Below are positions 44,201 to 55,658 of a stretch of DNA of 64,000 nt, in pieces. The translations under genes were made by a program, and so were the position numbers. Below the pieces are notes generated by a model, which had not been told where the DNA came from, searched no databases, and saw only the letters and a program-made list of their open reading frames with translations. The stretch is from contig JAWWNJ010000279.1 of the NCBI GenBank assembly GCA_037176885.1, positions 1 to 64,000 of the forward strand, written 5' to 3'. This stretch comes from Favolaschia claudopus (lineage: Eukaryota > Basidiomycota > Agaricomycetes > Agaricales > Mycenaceae). Numbering within the stretch: position 1 is the stretch's first letter; each line of letters starts with the position of its first letter.

Positions 44201-44953
44201 CCTGCAAAATTCCGCACCTCAATCATGGCCGAAATTCACGATACTCCCACAGAATCGGCCCACGCCGGCTACCATCGCTGTTATAATCGAATTGCCGCAA
44301 CTTATTACTGGCCTCGGATGTCGCGCGACGTTAAACGCTACACTTCAACCTGCGATATTTGTCAAAAGAGTAAGCCTCGACGGCACGCTGGCATCGGCCT
44401 ACTCCAACCCATTCCTGTCTCAATGGACTTCATTCCCGAATTACCAAACTCAAACGGCTTTGATAATGTTCTAGTGATCGTTGATAAGCTCACGAAATAT
44501 GGTATATTCATTCCTTGCTCCGTAAAGATTTCTGAGGTGGAAACGGCTCAACTGTTTTTCAAGCATGTTGTGACGCACTTTGGTCTTCCGCGCCAAGTCA
44601 TTACCGATCGCGACACTCGCTGGAAAAATGACTTTTGGGCGGAAATCTGCCGCCTGATGGGAATGAAACGAGCATTGACCACAGCTTACCATCCGCAAGC
44701 GGACGGACAGACTGAGATCCTCAATCAGACTCTAGAAATAGCACTGCGCGCTTATATTGGTCCATCACGGGATGATTGGGCCAATCATCTGGATGCTCTG
44801 GCTCTATCCTACAATACGACAACACATTCTAGCTCAGGATTCACACCGGCATACTTGCTCTATGGCTTCCATCCAGTGACCGGAAGCTCTATGATTTTAC
44901 CTGGTGACTCTATTCGTTACGAGCCGGCTGTAGTAGCCGCGGGTTTAAGTTAG
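41237..44953 (+). pseudogene. Gypsy B pol: protease end, RT, RNase H, integrase; decayed
   Basis: After the TTAA insert the protease resumes (NVEAYIVSGMSTPFILGND). A frame change near 41420 leads into the long frame that ends at 44953. Domains: reverse transcriptase with LVYIDDIVVFS (near 42800), RNase H (YTDVCDYALAGI; SPTEREALALKEAL; TDHAALTW), integrase zinc region (H..H..CDICQKSK) and core (VSMDFIPELP, ITDRDTRWKNDFW, YHPQADGQTE). The integrase C-terminus is missing: the frame stops at TAG 44951-44953 and a SINE follows. No chromodomain and no 3' LTR are found. With the gag and protease damage this copy cannot be autonomous, although RT and the integrase core remain open. Confidence 0.9.
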
Positions 44954-44960
44954 CATGAAC

Positions 44961-45543
44961 GAGGCGGCGTGGTGGAGTGGTTATGCTCACGCTGTCTGGC
45001 GTCCGATTTATTTTAGATGCCCCGGGTCCCGCGAGGGTTCGAATCCCGAACACACCACTCCAGCGGGGTCAACTGGCTTTTGTGGATGCGCCATAATGTT
45101 GATCCGGTCGAGCCGATGCGCCGGCCGCCGTTTGGAAGCTGTTTCCTTCGGCCGCGGGTTGAAATCCCGCACTAAACCATCAGGGAGTTTTAGTGGGTAT
45201 TGCGTGTCAGCCGAGTCCCACAGTACCATCAAAGTTGCGAACAGGAAAATCCTGATGGCGACGCGGCAGCTACCTACAAAAGGGGCTTATGCCTAAAATG
45301 GTCTGCGTAAATGCATTTCTTCCTGGAGCCGTAGTCTGCTCCAATCTGGGTAAAAATTTCCCATGATAGACTACTTGTGGCAGTGAACCGGACTGTTCGA
45401 GGCGGCCCAGAAAGGAGCTACGGCTATCCTGGAGGGGGGTACTTATCACGCGTCTGATAAGGCTCTTGGTAGCGGCAGCGCAAGCTGCAGCTGGTTAACT
45501 CACTGTGTTATCACACCTCAAAAAAAAAAAAAAAAAAAAAAAA
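44961..45543 (+). mobile_element. tRNA-derived SINE with poly-A tail
   Basis: Flanked by the 11-bp duplication TTAGCATGAAC (44950-44960, 45544-45554) and ending in 24 A. The 5' part is tRNA-like: box A TGGTGGAGTGG (44970-44980) and box B GGTTCGAATCC (45036-45046), spaced as in a tRNA with a long variable arm (Leu/Ser type). A second box B-like GGTTGAAATCC is at 45157-45167 after a second GC-rich arm, so the head may be a dimer. An unrelated body of about 340 bp precedes the tail. The tail and the duplication indicate LINE-type target-primed insertion. No LINE is in this window. Confidence 0.85.
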
Positions 45544-45554
45544 TTAGCATGAAC

Positions 45555-46005
45555 AGCAAGTCACGGGGTAAAATTACCCTCTTGAGTGAAAAATCGGTCA
45601 TTTTGATTTCGAGGGCTTTTCAGTTGCTTTTCAGATGCCGAAAACGCGTTTTCCCGGCCGAGGGATCTCCCCTCGGAGATCGATCGGCTTTAATCGGTCG
45701 GGCGACCGATTTGCCATCACCGGGGTTTGGTGACCGGCAAGTCGGTGTGATCAAATGTCTGCCATCCATCGGTCCCTTCTGCAGCCTCAGCGGTCAACAT
45801 TGCGAAGAAACTTTGAGTGCATAATCTCTAGCCATTAGCAATCCACAGGGAATGTCCCGGCCACAATTTTTATTTTGGCCCTTATTACTTTGGAAATGAA
45901 TATTTTATCTCGGACACAGCCATTTCTCTGCCATTTCAGCGGTTCTGTTCCGGGTTCACTGGGCAAAATTTAAAAAATCGACGCGGGACATTCCCTTCTC
46001 GTATA
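45555..46005. other. No supported gene
   Basis: Probably more of the decayed Gypsy B flank. 45655-45715 contains self-complementary GATC- and CGGTCG-rich segments. No LTR border is recognised. Confidence 0.35.
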
Positions 46006-46007
46006 TA

Positions 46008-46691
46008 CAGTGGTGGCAAATAGAAATTGCCGTGGCTTTTTGGCCAAAATCTTGCTGTATACTTCACCGAATGACCTGAAATAAAATGTAGAGATAGATA
46101 TATGATACCTCTGTACTGCTTAGAACACTCAGCTATATATCACGCCCTGACAATGCATCAATAACAGGACAGTTTCTGATTATTGCCATATCTGGAAAGA
46201 CTCGATGTATCCTCAGCAAAAAAGTGTCACAATAGGATGAAGGTACTTGAAAAACAGTCCTAGTTTCCACTTTTGTTGAATGGAATTGACCCTCATTTGA
46301 GCTCACAACAACCGCTCAGAGTTGGCTATTTTCACACAAGATAGCTGAAAATGCAGAGAAAATAGCTAAAATGACCTACTTCGAGCGGCCGTTGTGAGCT
46401 CAAATAACAATCAATTCCAGTCAATCAAAGTGAGAAATAGCATTGTTTTTCAAGTACTTTTATCCTATTATGACACTTTTTTGCTGAGGGTACATTGTGT
46501 TTTTCCGGATATGGCAAAAATCGGAAACCATCCATTATTGATGCATTCTCAGTGCATGATATGTTGCTGAGTGTTCTAAGAGGTACAGAGGTATCACATA
46601 CCCATCTCTACATCTTATTTGAGGTCATTCGGTGAAGTATACATCGAGATTTTTACCAAAAAGCCACGGCAATTTCTATTTGCCACCACTG
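46008..46691. mobile_element. Tc1/mariner-like foldback MITE, uninterrupted copy
   Basis: TA flanks (46006-46007, 46692-46693). Arms CAGTGGTGGCAAATAGAAAT and the inverse, palindromic over much of its 684 bp. It serves as the empty-site reference for 32439-33894. Confidence 0.9.
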
Positions 46692-46959
46692 TACTCGGTT
46701 ATCAATGTGTTTAGACGTGGCATGGCACGATCATTCTCGTTTCTGTCAAGGAGCTTTGATGGCATTCAATGGTGAAGCGATCCGACTTTATTGCACTACA
46801 TCAGAGCCTTCCCACGCTTGATCCTCTGGCCAAAACACTCCGATTAGATAGTAGACTAAACCCCCTAGAGGGATTTCTCGTACACTCAAAACTCACAATA
46901 AATATATTCTTCACGGCACGGATTTGACACATCACTGATGCAATCAATCAATCACTTAC

Positions 46960-48423
46960 GTGTGCTTATGGCACCTATCCATTTTGGGTACCCATCAACC
47001 GACAACGAGTTATATGCTCTCAAAGTCATTAGAAAGCCCTTTGCTGCCACTTATATCCTCCCCCCAGCTCTTTAAATGTGTCTTCCATGAAAATTCAGTA
47101 CAGAAAATGCAATATAAAATTTCATGTTTTGTTCTTGGGCGATTTGAGACATCAATGATGGCATCAGTGATGGGACCTATTTGGTGGTGTTTAGGCGATG
47201 CGCACCATAGTCCCACAATCAATACCAAATTGACCTCTGAGTCTTTCTCTCTTCTGCCTTTCTGTGCGCCTGCATTCGTACAGTCAACCCAGATGCGCCT
47301 GTTCTCCAAGATCTCCCTTACAGACCATGAGGGTCACACTCGTACTTGGGACGAGGTGCCGACAGTTGGTAGAATCGCATCGGTCCAGCCGTTGAGAAAT
47401 CTCTACGCCATCCTCCAGAATTCAACCCATCTCTCTACCTACATCACGACTGTAAATCTATTTTTTCGGACTGACGAGGAGGAGAATCTGGTACTGGGAA
47501 TCTTATCTTCGACCACATCCCTCGACACACTGATCCTTGGCGGCTATCTGCTTCGGCCTTTCCCTATTAATGCCACCACCCTCAGTATATTCTCGCATCC
47601 GACTCTCCGATGCGTTGATCTTCGCAACTCTCAATTTACGGACGAAAACGCATTGGAGTTACTCTTGAGCCACGCGATAGGCTTGAAGGAGCTCATCCTT
47701 CGTAACCTCTATATCTTCAATGACCTCGATGCGGATGGGGACGCAAATGCGCAGGAGACGGTCCGGCATAGTGGCCGCAACCGCATCCGGCTCGAAAGTC
47801 TGACTTTGGCCGGGTTCGCTGAACCAGAACGCATTCTCCAGACATTCTCGACCGTGGATATTAAGCATCTGCTGTCACTTTCCATTTTTGATGGCCCTTC
47901 AACCGCTTTCATCCGAGCAAATGCTGCATCCCTTCAGCGGCTCAGTGTAGGTCAGGCGCACGGTGGTATCGGTGAGTCCGTTCAACAATTTTTTGTGAAT
48001 CTCCATACTCAACCAATGTTCAACAAGGCTACGGCGGCCTACTCGAGCAGACTGACACAATGCCTGCTCTCCAATCAATATCTCGACTTGGAGGCGAACG
48101 ACATCTGTGGTTTCGTCTCTTTCATCGGCTGTCTCGGACATCTGGATAATCTCAGCGCATTGAAAACAGTACGGGTCATATTTCACCAGGCGCTGGACCA
48201 AGGGTACGTGGTCGCTAACGATGATGATTATTGGGCATCCGTGGATGAAGACTTGCATGAATTGCGCAGTGATGTCGTTGTGCAAATTCATGGAGCTCGC
48301 GCCACTGATTGTGATTGTGAGCCAGAGGACAGGCTTACGGTGGATATGGTGAAGAGTGCTCTGCGGCTAACGTCCAATCGCCGCGATTTCCATGTGTATT
48401 TGGACCAAATGCCAGATCAATGA
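46960..48423 (+). CDS. LRR protein of the F-box family type, N-terminus uncertain
   Basis: The frame is open from 46960, but only from about 47284 does it look like a conserved protein. TACAG at 47279-47283 is a likely intron acceptor, so the first ~108 codons may be intron or flank. The conserved part runs LFSKISLTDHEGHTR, LRNLYAILQNSTHLSTYI, then irregular leucine-rich repeats (SLDTLILGGYLL, LRCVDLRNSQFTDENALELLL, LKELILRNLYIF, LRLESLTLAGF-like) and ends DFHVYLDQMPDQ. Basidiomycete genomes carry large families of such proteins, with an F-box that recruits SCF ubiquitin ligase ahead of the LRRs. No F-box is visible here, so the gene may be 5'-truncated or have a missed exon. Mobile elements flank it on both sides. 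Confidence 0.6.
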   Translation: MCLWHLSILGTHQPTTSYMLSKSLESPLLPLISSPQLFKCVFHENSVQKMQYKISCFVLGRFETSMMASVMGPIWWCLGDAHHSPTINTKLTSESFSLLPFCAPAFVQSTQMRLFSKISLTDHEGHTRTWDEVPTVGRIASVQPLRNLYAILQNSTHLSTYITTVNLFFRTDEEENLVLGILSSTTSLDTLILGGYLLRPFPINATTLSIFSHPTLRCVDLRNSQFTDENALELLLSHAIGLKELILRNLYIFNDLDADGDANAQETVRHSGRNRIRLESLTLAGFAEPERILQTFSTVDIKHLLSLSIFDGPSTAFIRANAASLQRLSVGQAHGGIGESVQQFFVNLHTQPMFNKATAAYSSRLTQCLLSNQYLDLEANDICGFVSFIGCLGHLDNLSALKTVRVIFHQALDQGYVVANDDDYWASVDEDLHELRSDVVVQIHGARATDCDCEPEDRLTVDMVKSALRLTSNRRDFHVYLDQMPDQ

Positions 48424-48985
48424 AAGAAGTCGCGCGTACGCTAAACAATGCAAATCTCGCTGTATTTCGCTAGAAACTGCTGGTAGGCTACATAGGATAC
48501 ATAAGAGTGTAGTCATACATTAAAATGATATCTGAATGGCTCCAAAATTTCACAGTACAGTTCTGAATGGTCGTTTAAGTTATTCTTGACATATTTGGGG
48601 TAGCAAACTCGGTCCATTATCTCTTCTTTCATCGTGAGTACCAGGACCCCTGGCCACAGCACACCAGATCATAGCTCTTCACGACCCGTCCTTCTGTATC
48701 GCCGTGGACATACTCGTTATGGACAGAAGTGATGGACGGTGGGTTTTTGGACGATTCTCGGCCATTGAGTATGCGTTTTGCATGATTTGAAGTGCTGGAG
48801 GGACTTGAGAGGACGAGACACGTATTTCTGACCCATAATTTCCATCAAAATTCATTGATGTACTGCCAAATTGGGCAACATTCTGAAAGTCCTTGTCATC
48901 GTCTTGCCGAAGCCGCCGAAGACAGAAGCCCAACATCAATCTGCATATTGCACGCCACGCAGCCTCTGCATGAGGATATGAAGTA
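48424..48985. other. Intergenic with a degraded repeat
   Basis: About 48710-48840 is related to 31930-32080. A frame of 107 codons on the minus strand (48679-49002) crosses it and is not supported as a gene. Confidence 0.4.
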
Positions 48986-49730
48986 AGGTAGCCCCCATCC
49001 ACCCTCGACGAACGTCACGTGGTGCCATCAAACATTTCCATTTCGGGTGTCGTTCGACAAAACAATTCTCTCTGCAACAGCCAAGGACATTGGGGCAAAT
49101 CTTGGGCAAATCCCCTCGACCAAATTTTAGATATTCATGTTGGTTGTATGTAGAAAAATAACTGGAGCTCTAGGCAACTTCTGCAGGAGTTTATTACCGA
49201 ATCTATGCTAAAAGTGTGATATCTGGCCATACCACAGTGTTCGTGCCCTCACTGGCACCAGGTGAGGGCTCCAGAGGTATAAGAAGACAATAAAAGCGTT
49301 TAGGTTTGATAATAGCTGTTAATGATGCTGGGAACGGCATAGGCCAGTCAAATTCTGATAAGGTCTCCCCGTGGAGAGCAAAAGTAAGCAGCATGATTAG
49401 TACAGATACCCTCAAATTTCATTCTAGTGGTGCCATAAAACAAATTCTATGCATTGATTGTTGTAAGAGCACTTGAGGAACACAACAGGGGGAGAACATC
49501 CCAAATACCGCACTTTTAGCATAGATTCGGTAATAACCTCCTGCAGAAGTTGCCTGGAGCTCCAGTTATTTTTCTACATACAACCAACATGAATATCTAA
49601 AATTTGGTCGAGGGGATTTACCCCAATGTCCTTGGCTGTTGCAGAGAGAATTGTTTTGTCGAGCGACGCCCGAAATGGAAATGTTTGATGGCAGCACGTG
49701 ACGTTCGTCGAGGGTGGATGGGGGCTACCT
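48986..49730. mobile_element. Foldback element with about 230-bp inverted arms
   Basis: 48986-49217 is repeated in inverse orientation at 49507-49730 with few differences. Ends AGGTAGCCCCCATCCACC and the inverse; TA on both sides (48984-48985, 49731-49732). The ~290-bp centre is unique and non-coding. Confidence 0.85.
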
Positions 49731-49732
49731 TA

Positions 49733-50667
49733 TACAGAAAGAATTTTTCAGCATATAGTTATGGGGGGGCTGTCACTTTGTTCCAAGAACTCTGTCCAGA
49801 ATTGAGGTAGCTACAAGAAAAATGAGTTGTCGCCTGTTCAAGGAATTCGAATGAGCCCGAAACGGTCATCGATCGTCGGCCGAAGGGGGCATGATATCCG
49901 GATTTGTTCGGCCGCCCACCTCTTGCGACATCTCGTCTCGTCTACATATTGAAAACTTAAGCTCCGTTTCCGCGCCCTGACGAACGACAAAACCACCTTG
50001 CTTTGACGGAGCTCCGCCTCACTACACCTCAAGCACGGAAGTTATGGCCTCAAGTCTATTCAGTAACGACTCATCCGGAATATGGTGCGTGACTACCTCT
50101 CGCGTCGTCTTTCTTACTAACTACATCATTCCTCACAGTCCATCCTCTCCTCCCCTACCATCTCTCACACCCAAATGCCGCCTAACCGCACCGATGGCGC
50201 AGATGTTGCGTCGTCGGTGTGGCGGCATCTGGGTATCTCTCGCATCTTCGTTGAGCCGTAGTCGTGCAAGCACCAACGTACGTCGCCGGCGAACGTGCAC
50301 ACCGCCCCGCGTGCGCCGGCGACGCATCAACATTGCTTGGCGCTTTCGCAATACAAAACCAAGCGCGCCTGGATCCGCCCTCGTCAAGATCATCCACATG
50401 ACAATCTGGCCGTCGTGACTCGAGCCTCGAGCCCTGGTGGACCAGTGCTTGGGCGGAGTTGCGACGAACGATGGGCGCGATGTAGACGCACACAAACGAC
50501 GAGCGCGAGTTCGCCTGTGGTCCTTTGTGCGCGTCTATCAACCGCGCGCCGTGTGTTTGCTGCGTCACGCAAGACAAGAAGTAACGACACATTTATTACT
50601 TGGTTAAGTTTTTTTTTGTGCTACGCTGCGCCGGTCCTCTTCGCCCTGATATCCTGCTCGCTTTTTC
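49733..50667. other. No supported gene
   Basis: A possible small first exon (ATG at 50044) followed by GTGCGT..CACAG suggests splicing, but the downstream frame closes quickly. The Arg-rich frames at 50133-50592 come from GC-rich repeats. Confidence 0.35.
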
Positions 50668-51045
50668 TCACGTTCTCACTGACGCTAAAGCTGGATGTTC
50701 GGGGCACGCATAGTATTTCTGCCCCCCTTTGCCCGGACAGGTTTGCCATCGAGGGAAACCAACTTTCACGCACCGTGCGCAGCGTTTTGGGGCTCGAGAC
50801 GTGGTTGGCTTGGGTGCGGGAGCTCCAGGGAGGAAGAGTTGGTGTTGGCCGTGACTCGGTGGATCGTTCTGCGGGTTGACGGGTCCAAGATCGTGACTAG
50901 GCACTAGAGCGGGCTCGTAAATGTCCATCCGAATGACGACCTGCACTGCAGGAATTTCTGCGGGCGATTCGTTGGAATCCGATCCTATAGGATCGCCTGC
51001 CCCGGTTTTTTTATTCTGCCATTGCTTAGCACCGGCTGTTTGCAC
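50668..51045 (-). CDS. Small Cys-rich protein or fragment
   Basis: A minus-strand frame of about 125 codons. The C-terminal half has RCARCVKVGFP, TCPGKGGQKYYACPEH: a C-X2-C pair followed by C-PGKGGQ and C-P-H, which could bind zinc. Similar 'C..C..C.G.GG..C' segments occur in basidiomycete transposon-associated proteins, as far as I recall. The N-terminal half is polar and Pro-rich. No introns or partner domains can be assigned, so it may be a fragment of a larger gene. Confidence 0.35.
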   Translation of the reverse strand: MQTAGAKQWQNKKTGAGDPIGSDSNESPAEIPAVQVVIRMDIYEPALVPSHDLGPVNPQNDPPSHGQHQLFLPGAPAPKPTTSRAPKRCARCVKVGFPRWQTCPGKGGQKYYACPEHPALASVRT

Positions 51046-52009
51046 ACTGGTCGGCTCTCCTGAGGTTTGAATCTTACCACTCTGCGTTTGTCCCTTACAA
51101 GGAAGCTATCAAGTTGGTTCTGTTTCCCGTCAGCTTCTCCTGTGCCAGCGCTGAAAGCAAGTTTCAATTTCTTCATAGATACGCAACTGACATGTCCCTG
51201 GGGAGATAATCACAGTGAATACACAGTTGAATCGATTGAAACACTGTTTCTGAGGTCAGTACTGAGCTGCGCTGCGCTTCAAACCACTTCAAACGTCGAA
51301 ATCGATTTTTTCCTCTGCACTCTCCTCGCTAATTCGATGTTTTTACATCGGAAATAGAATTACAGCCTCATTCAGTACATAGACATGATTTACTTATTTA
51401 TGGTCTTGCACTCTGGAACGTTTCATCGAGAAGTTTCGGGCGGAGGACGTACATTGAACTCGGACTGAGTTTTGGTTGAAGTCACGGCAGATGCCGAGGT
51501 TGAAAGGCAGGATCAGTCGGAACTGCGGGGATCAGGTAAGATCAATTGGCTATGTCTAGCCGAGACATAGCCAACCACAGCACGGTTAATGAGCCTTTTG
51601 ATCGGCTGGGGTATTTCAAAAGTTGCTTACCTGCGCGTGCCAGTGCGTGGCATTGCCGAGGAGCCGGATGCATCTCAACCGTAGTCTCGGAAACCCAGAC
51701 GTTTAGCCGCAATCCGAGAGGGCTCGGAGCTCTTTCCTAATCTGTAATTACAATGACAGCGTTTGACGTTTGATTGGGGGAGCTTGCTCCCCCTTGTCTG
51801 AGGATTCCGGAAAGTGTATGGCTGTGCAATGTGCCTGGGAAGGTCGTGTTGATCTCCCACGGGTACACCATCAGTCGTAATCTCCCACGGGTACGCCATC
51901 AGTGCTGGCATCGCACATCTGCCACATTTGTTTGCTTGCTTTTCGCCCTCTCCCTCTCATCTCCCCCCTGCTCTCACGGCCGCCTACGGCCTCGAGAACC
52001 CTCCAAGAA
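51046..52009. other. Intergenic; one MULE-like terminus
   Basis: At 51681 GTCTCGGAAACCCAGACGTT resembles the terminus of the Mutator-like MITE at 27160. No partner end was found. CTCCCACGGGTACACCATCAG is partly duplicated near 51855-51905. No gene is supported. Confidence 0.4.
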
Positions 52010-52011
52010 TA

Positions 52012-52428
52012 TGGTGCCGCTCACTTATGTAGTCACCGCTAGTTTTGTACAGGGGCCAATCTGGCCGCGGAAATTTTTTGGCTGATAGCCCCTTTAAATT
52101 CGCAGATTTTGGCTCAAATTTAGAGCTCTTTTGGAAGGATTTAGCGCGCGCAGCGCGAGAAAAATCATCGTTTTTGCCCTTTCCAGTGTTATTCCACCCC
52201 TCGTAAGGCCTCGCTGGAGGCATTTTGCTAGGGGTGGCCAATTCGGTCGAAGGTAAAATATAGATCTCGTCCAGTTTTCATTTTGAGCTCAATCCCTCTT
52301 GCCAAAATGTAGCTACCGTGAAATGGAGCATTTCTGCAAGAGGATTAAAAAATCAGATTTTTCCCTGATGAGATCAGTGGGCCATCAATTTCTGTACAAA
52401 AGTAGCGGTGACTAAGTGAGCGGCACCA
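52012..52428. mobile_element. MITE, TIR TGGTGCCGCTCACTTA, TA duplication
   Basis: TA flanks (52010-52011, 52429-52430). Arms pair over about 30 bp apart from a small indel. Related to 30904-31449 by termini and by the GGCCG-AAATTTTTT segment inside. Confidence 0.8.
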
Positions 52429-52823
52429 TAGCTACTTACATAGTGTGAATCGCTTAGAATAGCTCAATCTGTGTGAAGTCCGCCTGCGTAGCCTTAGTCT
52501 GCCGCTGCCTTGGACCTCTTACATAGTGTGGTGTCCAGTTGCTTGAGTCTCGACTGCGCCAAATTATCGCTTCCACCTGCATAAAGCAGGAAAGGGGTGT
52601 TAATGAGCGTCAATAAGCTTTGGGAATATTCCCCTGGTACTGCCTTGCAGTGATTTCTAATTGTGAAATACTCTGGAGTGATTCTCATCAAAGAATGGCC
52701 ACTACTTGGATATCCCTGGACCCTCTCTAGTAGCTCTTTGTGGTTTTTGTGACTCTGGACAATACTGTAAGTATTGTATCCTTATACTATTCAAAATTAT
52801 ATGTTCAATATTTGTAGTGCTAA
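52429..52823. other. No supported gene
   Basis: CTTACATAGTGTG occurs twice (about 52434 and 52518). Otherwise nothing is recognised; this may be the 5' part of the helicase-bearing element. Confidence 0.35.
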
Positions 52824-54684
52824 ATGCCAGCCACTGATCCTGAACTTCTCAAGGCTGCACGAGCAAGAGCTGCTCAAGTGCGCCGTGACCGAAAACGAAC
52901 TCAAGGAACAACAAATGCATTGACGTGCCCCAAATGCACCTGCCCACTGTGATCTTGGAAGCCTTGGAAAGCGTGATATAGATGGTGAATATGACTGGGT
53001 CCAGCAGTCTCCTGATCAAGCTACAGTTGCTGCTGCATCACAGTGGTTGTCCAGTTGGGTTAAGGAGTCGCCAAATGATGAACTGCAGGTTTTGCCCGAG
53101 CATGACTATCGGAAGTTGAAAGGAGCACAACGAGATGTCTTCCTACAAGTCATGGCATACTTCAAGAGGTTGGAGGCAGACGTTCCCGGTCCCAAACCTC
53201 CTCCCCTTCGAATCAACGTAGATGGAACTGCTGGAACTCGAAAGTCTTTCCTCATCTGGTGCACAACAACGGCCGTTCGTGAACACTTCAACATCAATAT
53301 TACTGAGCAGGGTGCCAAGGATCCAGTAGTGCGACTGACTCCAACTGGAATATCTGCCTTTGGCATTCGGGGCTGGACCATCAACTTTGGTCTGACAATT
53401 CCGGTTAAGGAGAAATCAGGCTTTGCACAGCTATCTCGCTCCGGCCTCACTCGCGTCCAGACTCGGTGGCAAAACGTCAAATTGCTGATTGTAGATGAGA
53501 AGTCTGGATTGGAAGGGCACAACTCGGAAGAGTTGATCGCAGGCTGCGTCAGGCTTTTCCAGAGTTTTCAGATTAGCAACTGGGAAATATTCCAACCATA
53601 ATCCTTGGTGATTTTTACCAACTCCCTCCAATTGGAGACACTCCTTCCTAGTTGGAAGGCGCGCTGGTCTAAGTGCAAAGTGACGCACTGTGTTTGAATC
53701 TTTCACGCAATCAGTCACACTGCAAACAGTCTTTCGGCAACAAGGAGATGATCCAGAGCAGATAAAATTTCGTGATGCATTAATGCGACTTCGAGAATAC
53801 AAGACAACAGCTGAGGATCACACTCTATTCTCTAGCAGATTTTGGGATCGCCTCTCAGCACAAGAGCGAAAAAGTTTTGAAGATGTATTGCATTTGCTCC
53901 CAACTAAGGAGGGAGTCAGTGGATGGAACACTCGCTGTCTTGCATCGTTGGGAAAACCTGTTTTGCTTTGTCGGGCTGAGCACAATAGCCGTGAAGCTAG
54001 CAAGGCTTCTGAAGAGGACGCTGATGGGCTGGAGCAAGAGGTGCTTATTGCTGAAGGAGCTCGGGTCATAATCAATCGCAATGTTTGAACATCAAAAGGT
54101 ATTTGGTGGAGATACTTGCAAAGCCGCAACTAATAATTCTTACTAGGCTTGGTCAATGGTGCTCAAGGGGTCGTCAAAAAGATCTGGTTTTTGCCAGGAT
54201 CAAACCCACAATGGAAACTCGCAGCGGTCGTGTTTGTTAAATGTGATGATGGCGGTTATTCAGGTATTGTCTATGAGTAAAAGCTCCCAAATGAATGAAA
54301 TTTGATCCACTCCAGGGCCACCTCTACCACAATGGGAAGGTATTGATCCCAGTTGGGTTTCAATTGTCCAGGTGGGAGGATAAGATGGGGAAGTCATTAT
54401 TAAGAACACAACTCCCCTTGACAGCAGCTTGGGCAATCACAATCCACAAGAGTCAAGGACTAACGCTGAAACAAGCAGTCATTGACCTTGGGCCCAGAGA
54501 TTTTTCTTCCGGTCTTTCTTTTGTGGCCATTTCTCGGGTCAAAAAATTGTCTGGAGTTGCGTTTCGTACCCCTTTTCCACTGAGCAGACTACAGAGAGCG
54601 AATGTGACGGAGTCAATGAAGATGCTTGAAGCAGATGTGATGCGCCGAGCAGAGCTTGGTTTTACTTTAGATACATATGGTTAG
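52824..54684 (+). pseudogene. PIF1-like (Helitron-type) DNA helicase, decayed
   Basis: A superfamily 1 helicase remnant. A short first frame (52824, MPATDPELLKAARARAAQV) closes at 52951. The conserved part follows: EYDWV.., a Walker A region NVDGTAGTRKSFLIW (Lys kept, the preceding Gly replaced by Arg), Walker B-like LLIVDEKSG, then after a frame change near 53590 the GDFYQLPPIGDTP motif, with two stops after it. VFRQQGDDPEQIKFRDALMRLRE comes next, then INRNV, an intron, GLVNGAQGVV, another intron, and the C-terminal RTQLPLTAAWAITIHKSQG and FVAISRVKKL motifs, ending at TAG 54684. This order is typical of the helicase part of fungal Helitrons. The HUH replication initiator is not visible upstream, so assignment to Helitron rather than a host PIF1 copy is inferred. 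Confidence 0.85.
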
Positions 54685-54882
54685 CGAATTTGTATTCGAG
54701 GATTAATGATAGAATTGTTCACTATTAAATTATGGTCTCAAGAACACGGAATCCACGCAAGCTCCCCCTTTTCTGTAAGCCGGGCACCGGCATTACAAAC
54801 ATACTTTGATTTTGAAGGGGAAAGTGCAAGGAAAATTCTATTTGGCACCTCAAGATGCCGGCATACCTGTGAGTACCCGAGG

Positions 54883-55526
54883 TAGCGCTGGCCAAATACG
54901 AATATAATATGCCTTTTGGCGTATCGTATTCATATCCGTATCGTATTTGCCTCCCAGGACCGTATCATATTCATAGTATATTGTACTCATAGTCATAGGG
55001 TTGAATACGAATATATTTTGAATATATTCAAATATATTTGGGTTGCAAAATTTTCAACGAAGTGCTCCAAAAACAGCTCAAATAAGGACATATCCTCCTC
55101 TCATGCTGTTTCAATGCATTATAGTGCATTTCTAAGGAAGAATCTCCACCCCAACACTGAGATGCAAAGCCAGATCAAATTGTTGTGATGGTCGGTGTTC
55201 ACCCGAGATGCCCGGGGATGCGTCGGAACAGTTGCCGAGCCGTCGGGAGCCCGGGACAACGGTTGTCAGCTGGCCGGACAGGCATTATGTTGATTTTGGC
55301 CCTCGGCTCCAAGGGCCGGAACACATTTGATGGCAAAAGTTGTGGTAAAATATATTTGAATACGCTGGGGTCCATATCGTACTCATATTCATATCGTATC
55401 GTAGTCATATTCTTCCATATTCATATTCACTTCCCCTCTCCAAGCCGTATCGTATTCGTATTCCGTTTTGATTCCGTTGAATATATTCAAAATATATTTT
55501 TCGTATTATATTTTTGGCCAGCGCTA
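54883..55526. mobile_element. AT-rich MITE, complete copy (TIR TAGCGCTGGCC)
   Basis: A 644-bp element with ends TAGCGCTGGCCAAA and the inverse. The flanking octamers ACCCGAGG and CCCCGATG match at six of eight positions, compatible with a worn 8-bp hAT-type duplication. It matches 1-541. It lies about 200 bp after the helicase pseudogene. Confidence 0.85.
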
Positions 55527-55658
55527 CCCCGATGTAGTTCTATTACCTCAAAATATTTCATTAGTCAGCAGGACAAAAACCCCAGATGGGCTACTGATAG
55601 CAGTTCCGGGGCATTGAGAAGTAAGATAGATAAGATTACAATGTTTTACAATGTTAAT

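Noticed and set aside
44961..45060. Functional tRNA gene
   Set aside because: The ends cannot form an acceptor stem, and the poly-A tail and 11-bp duplicates fit a SINE.
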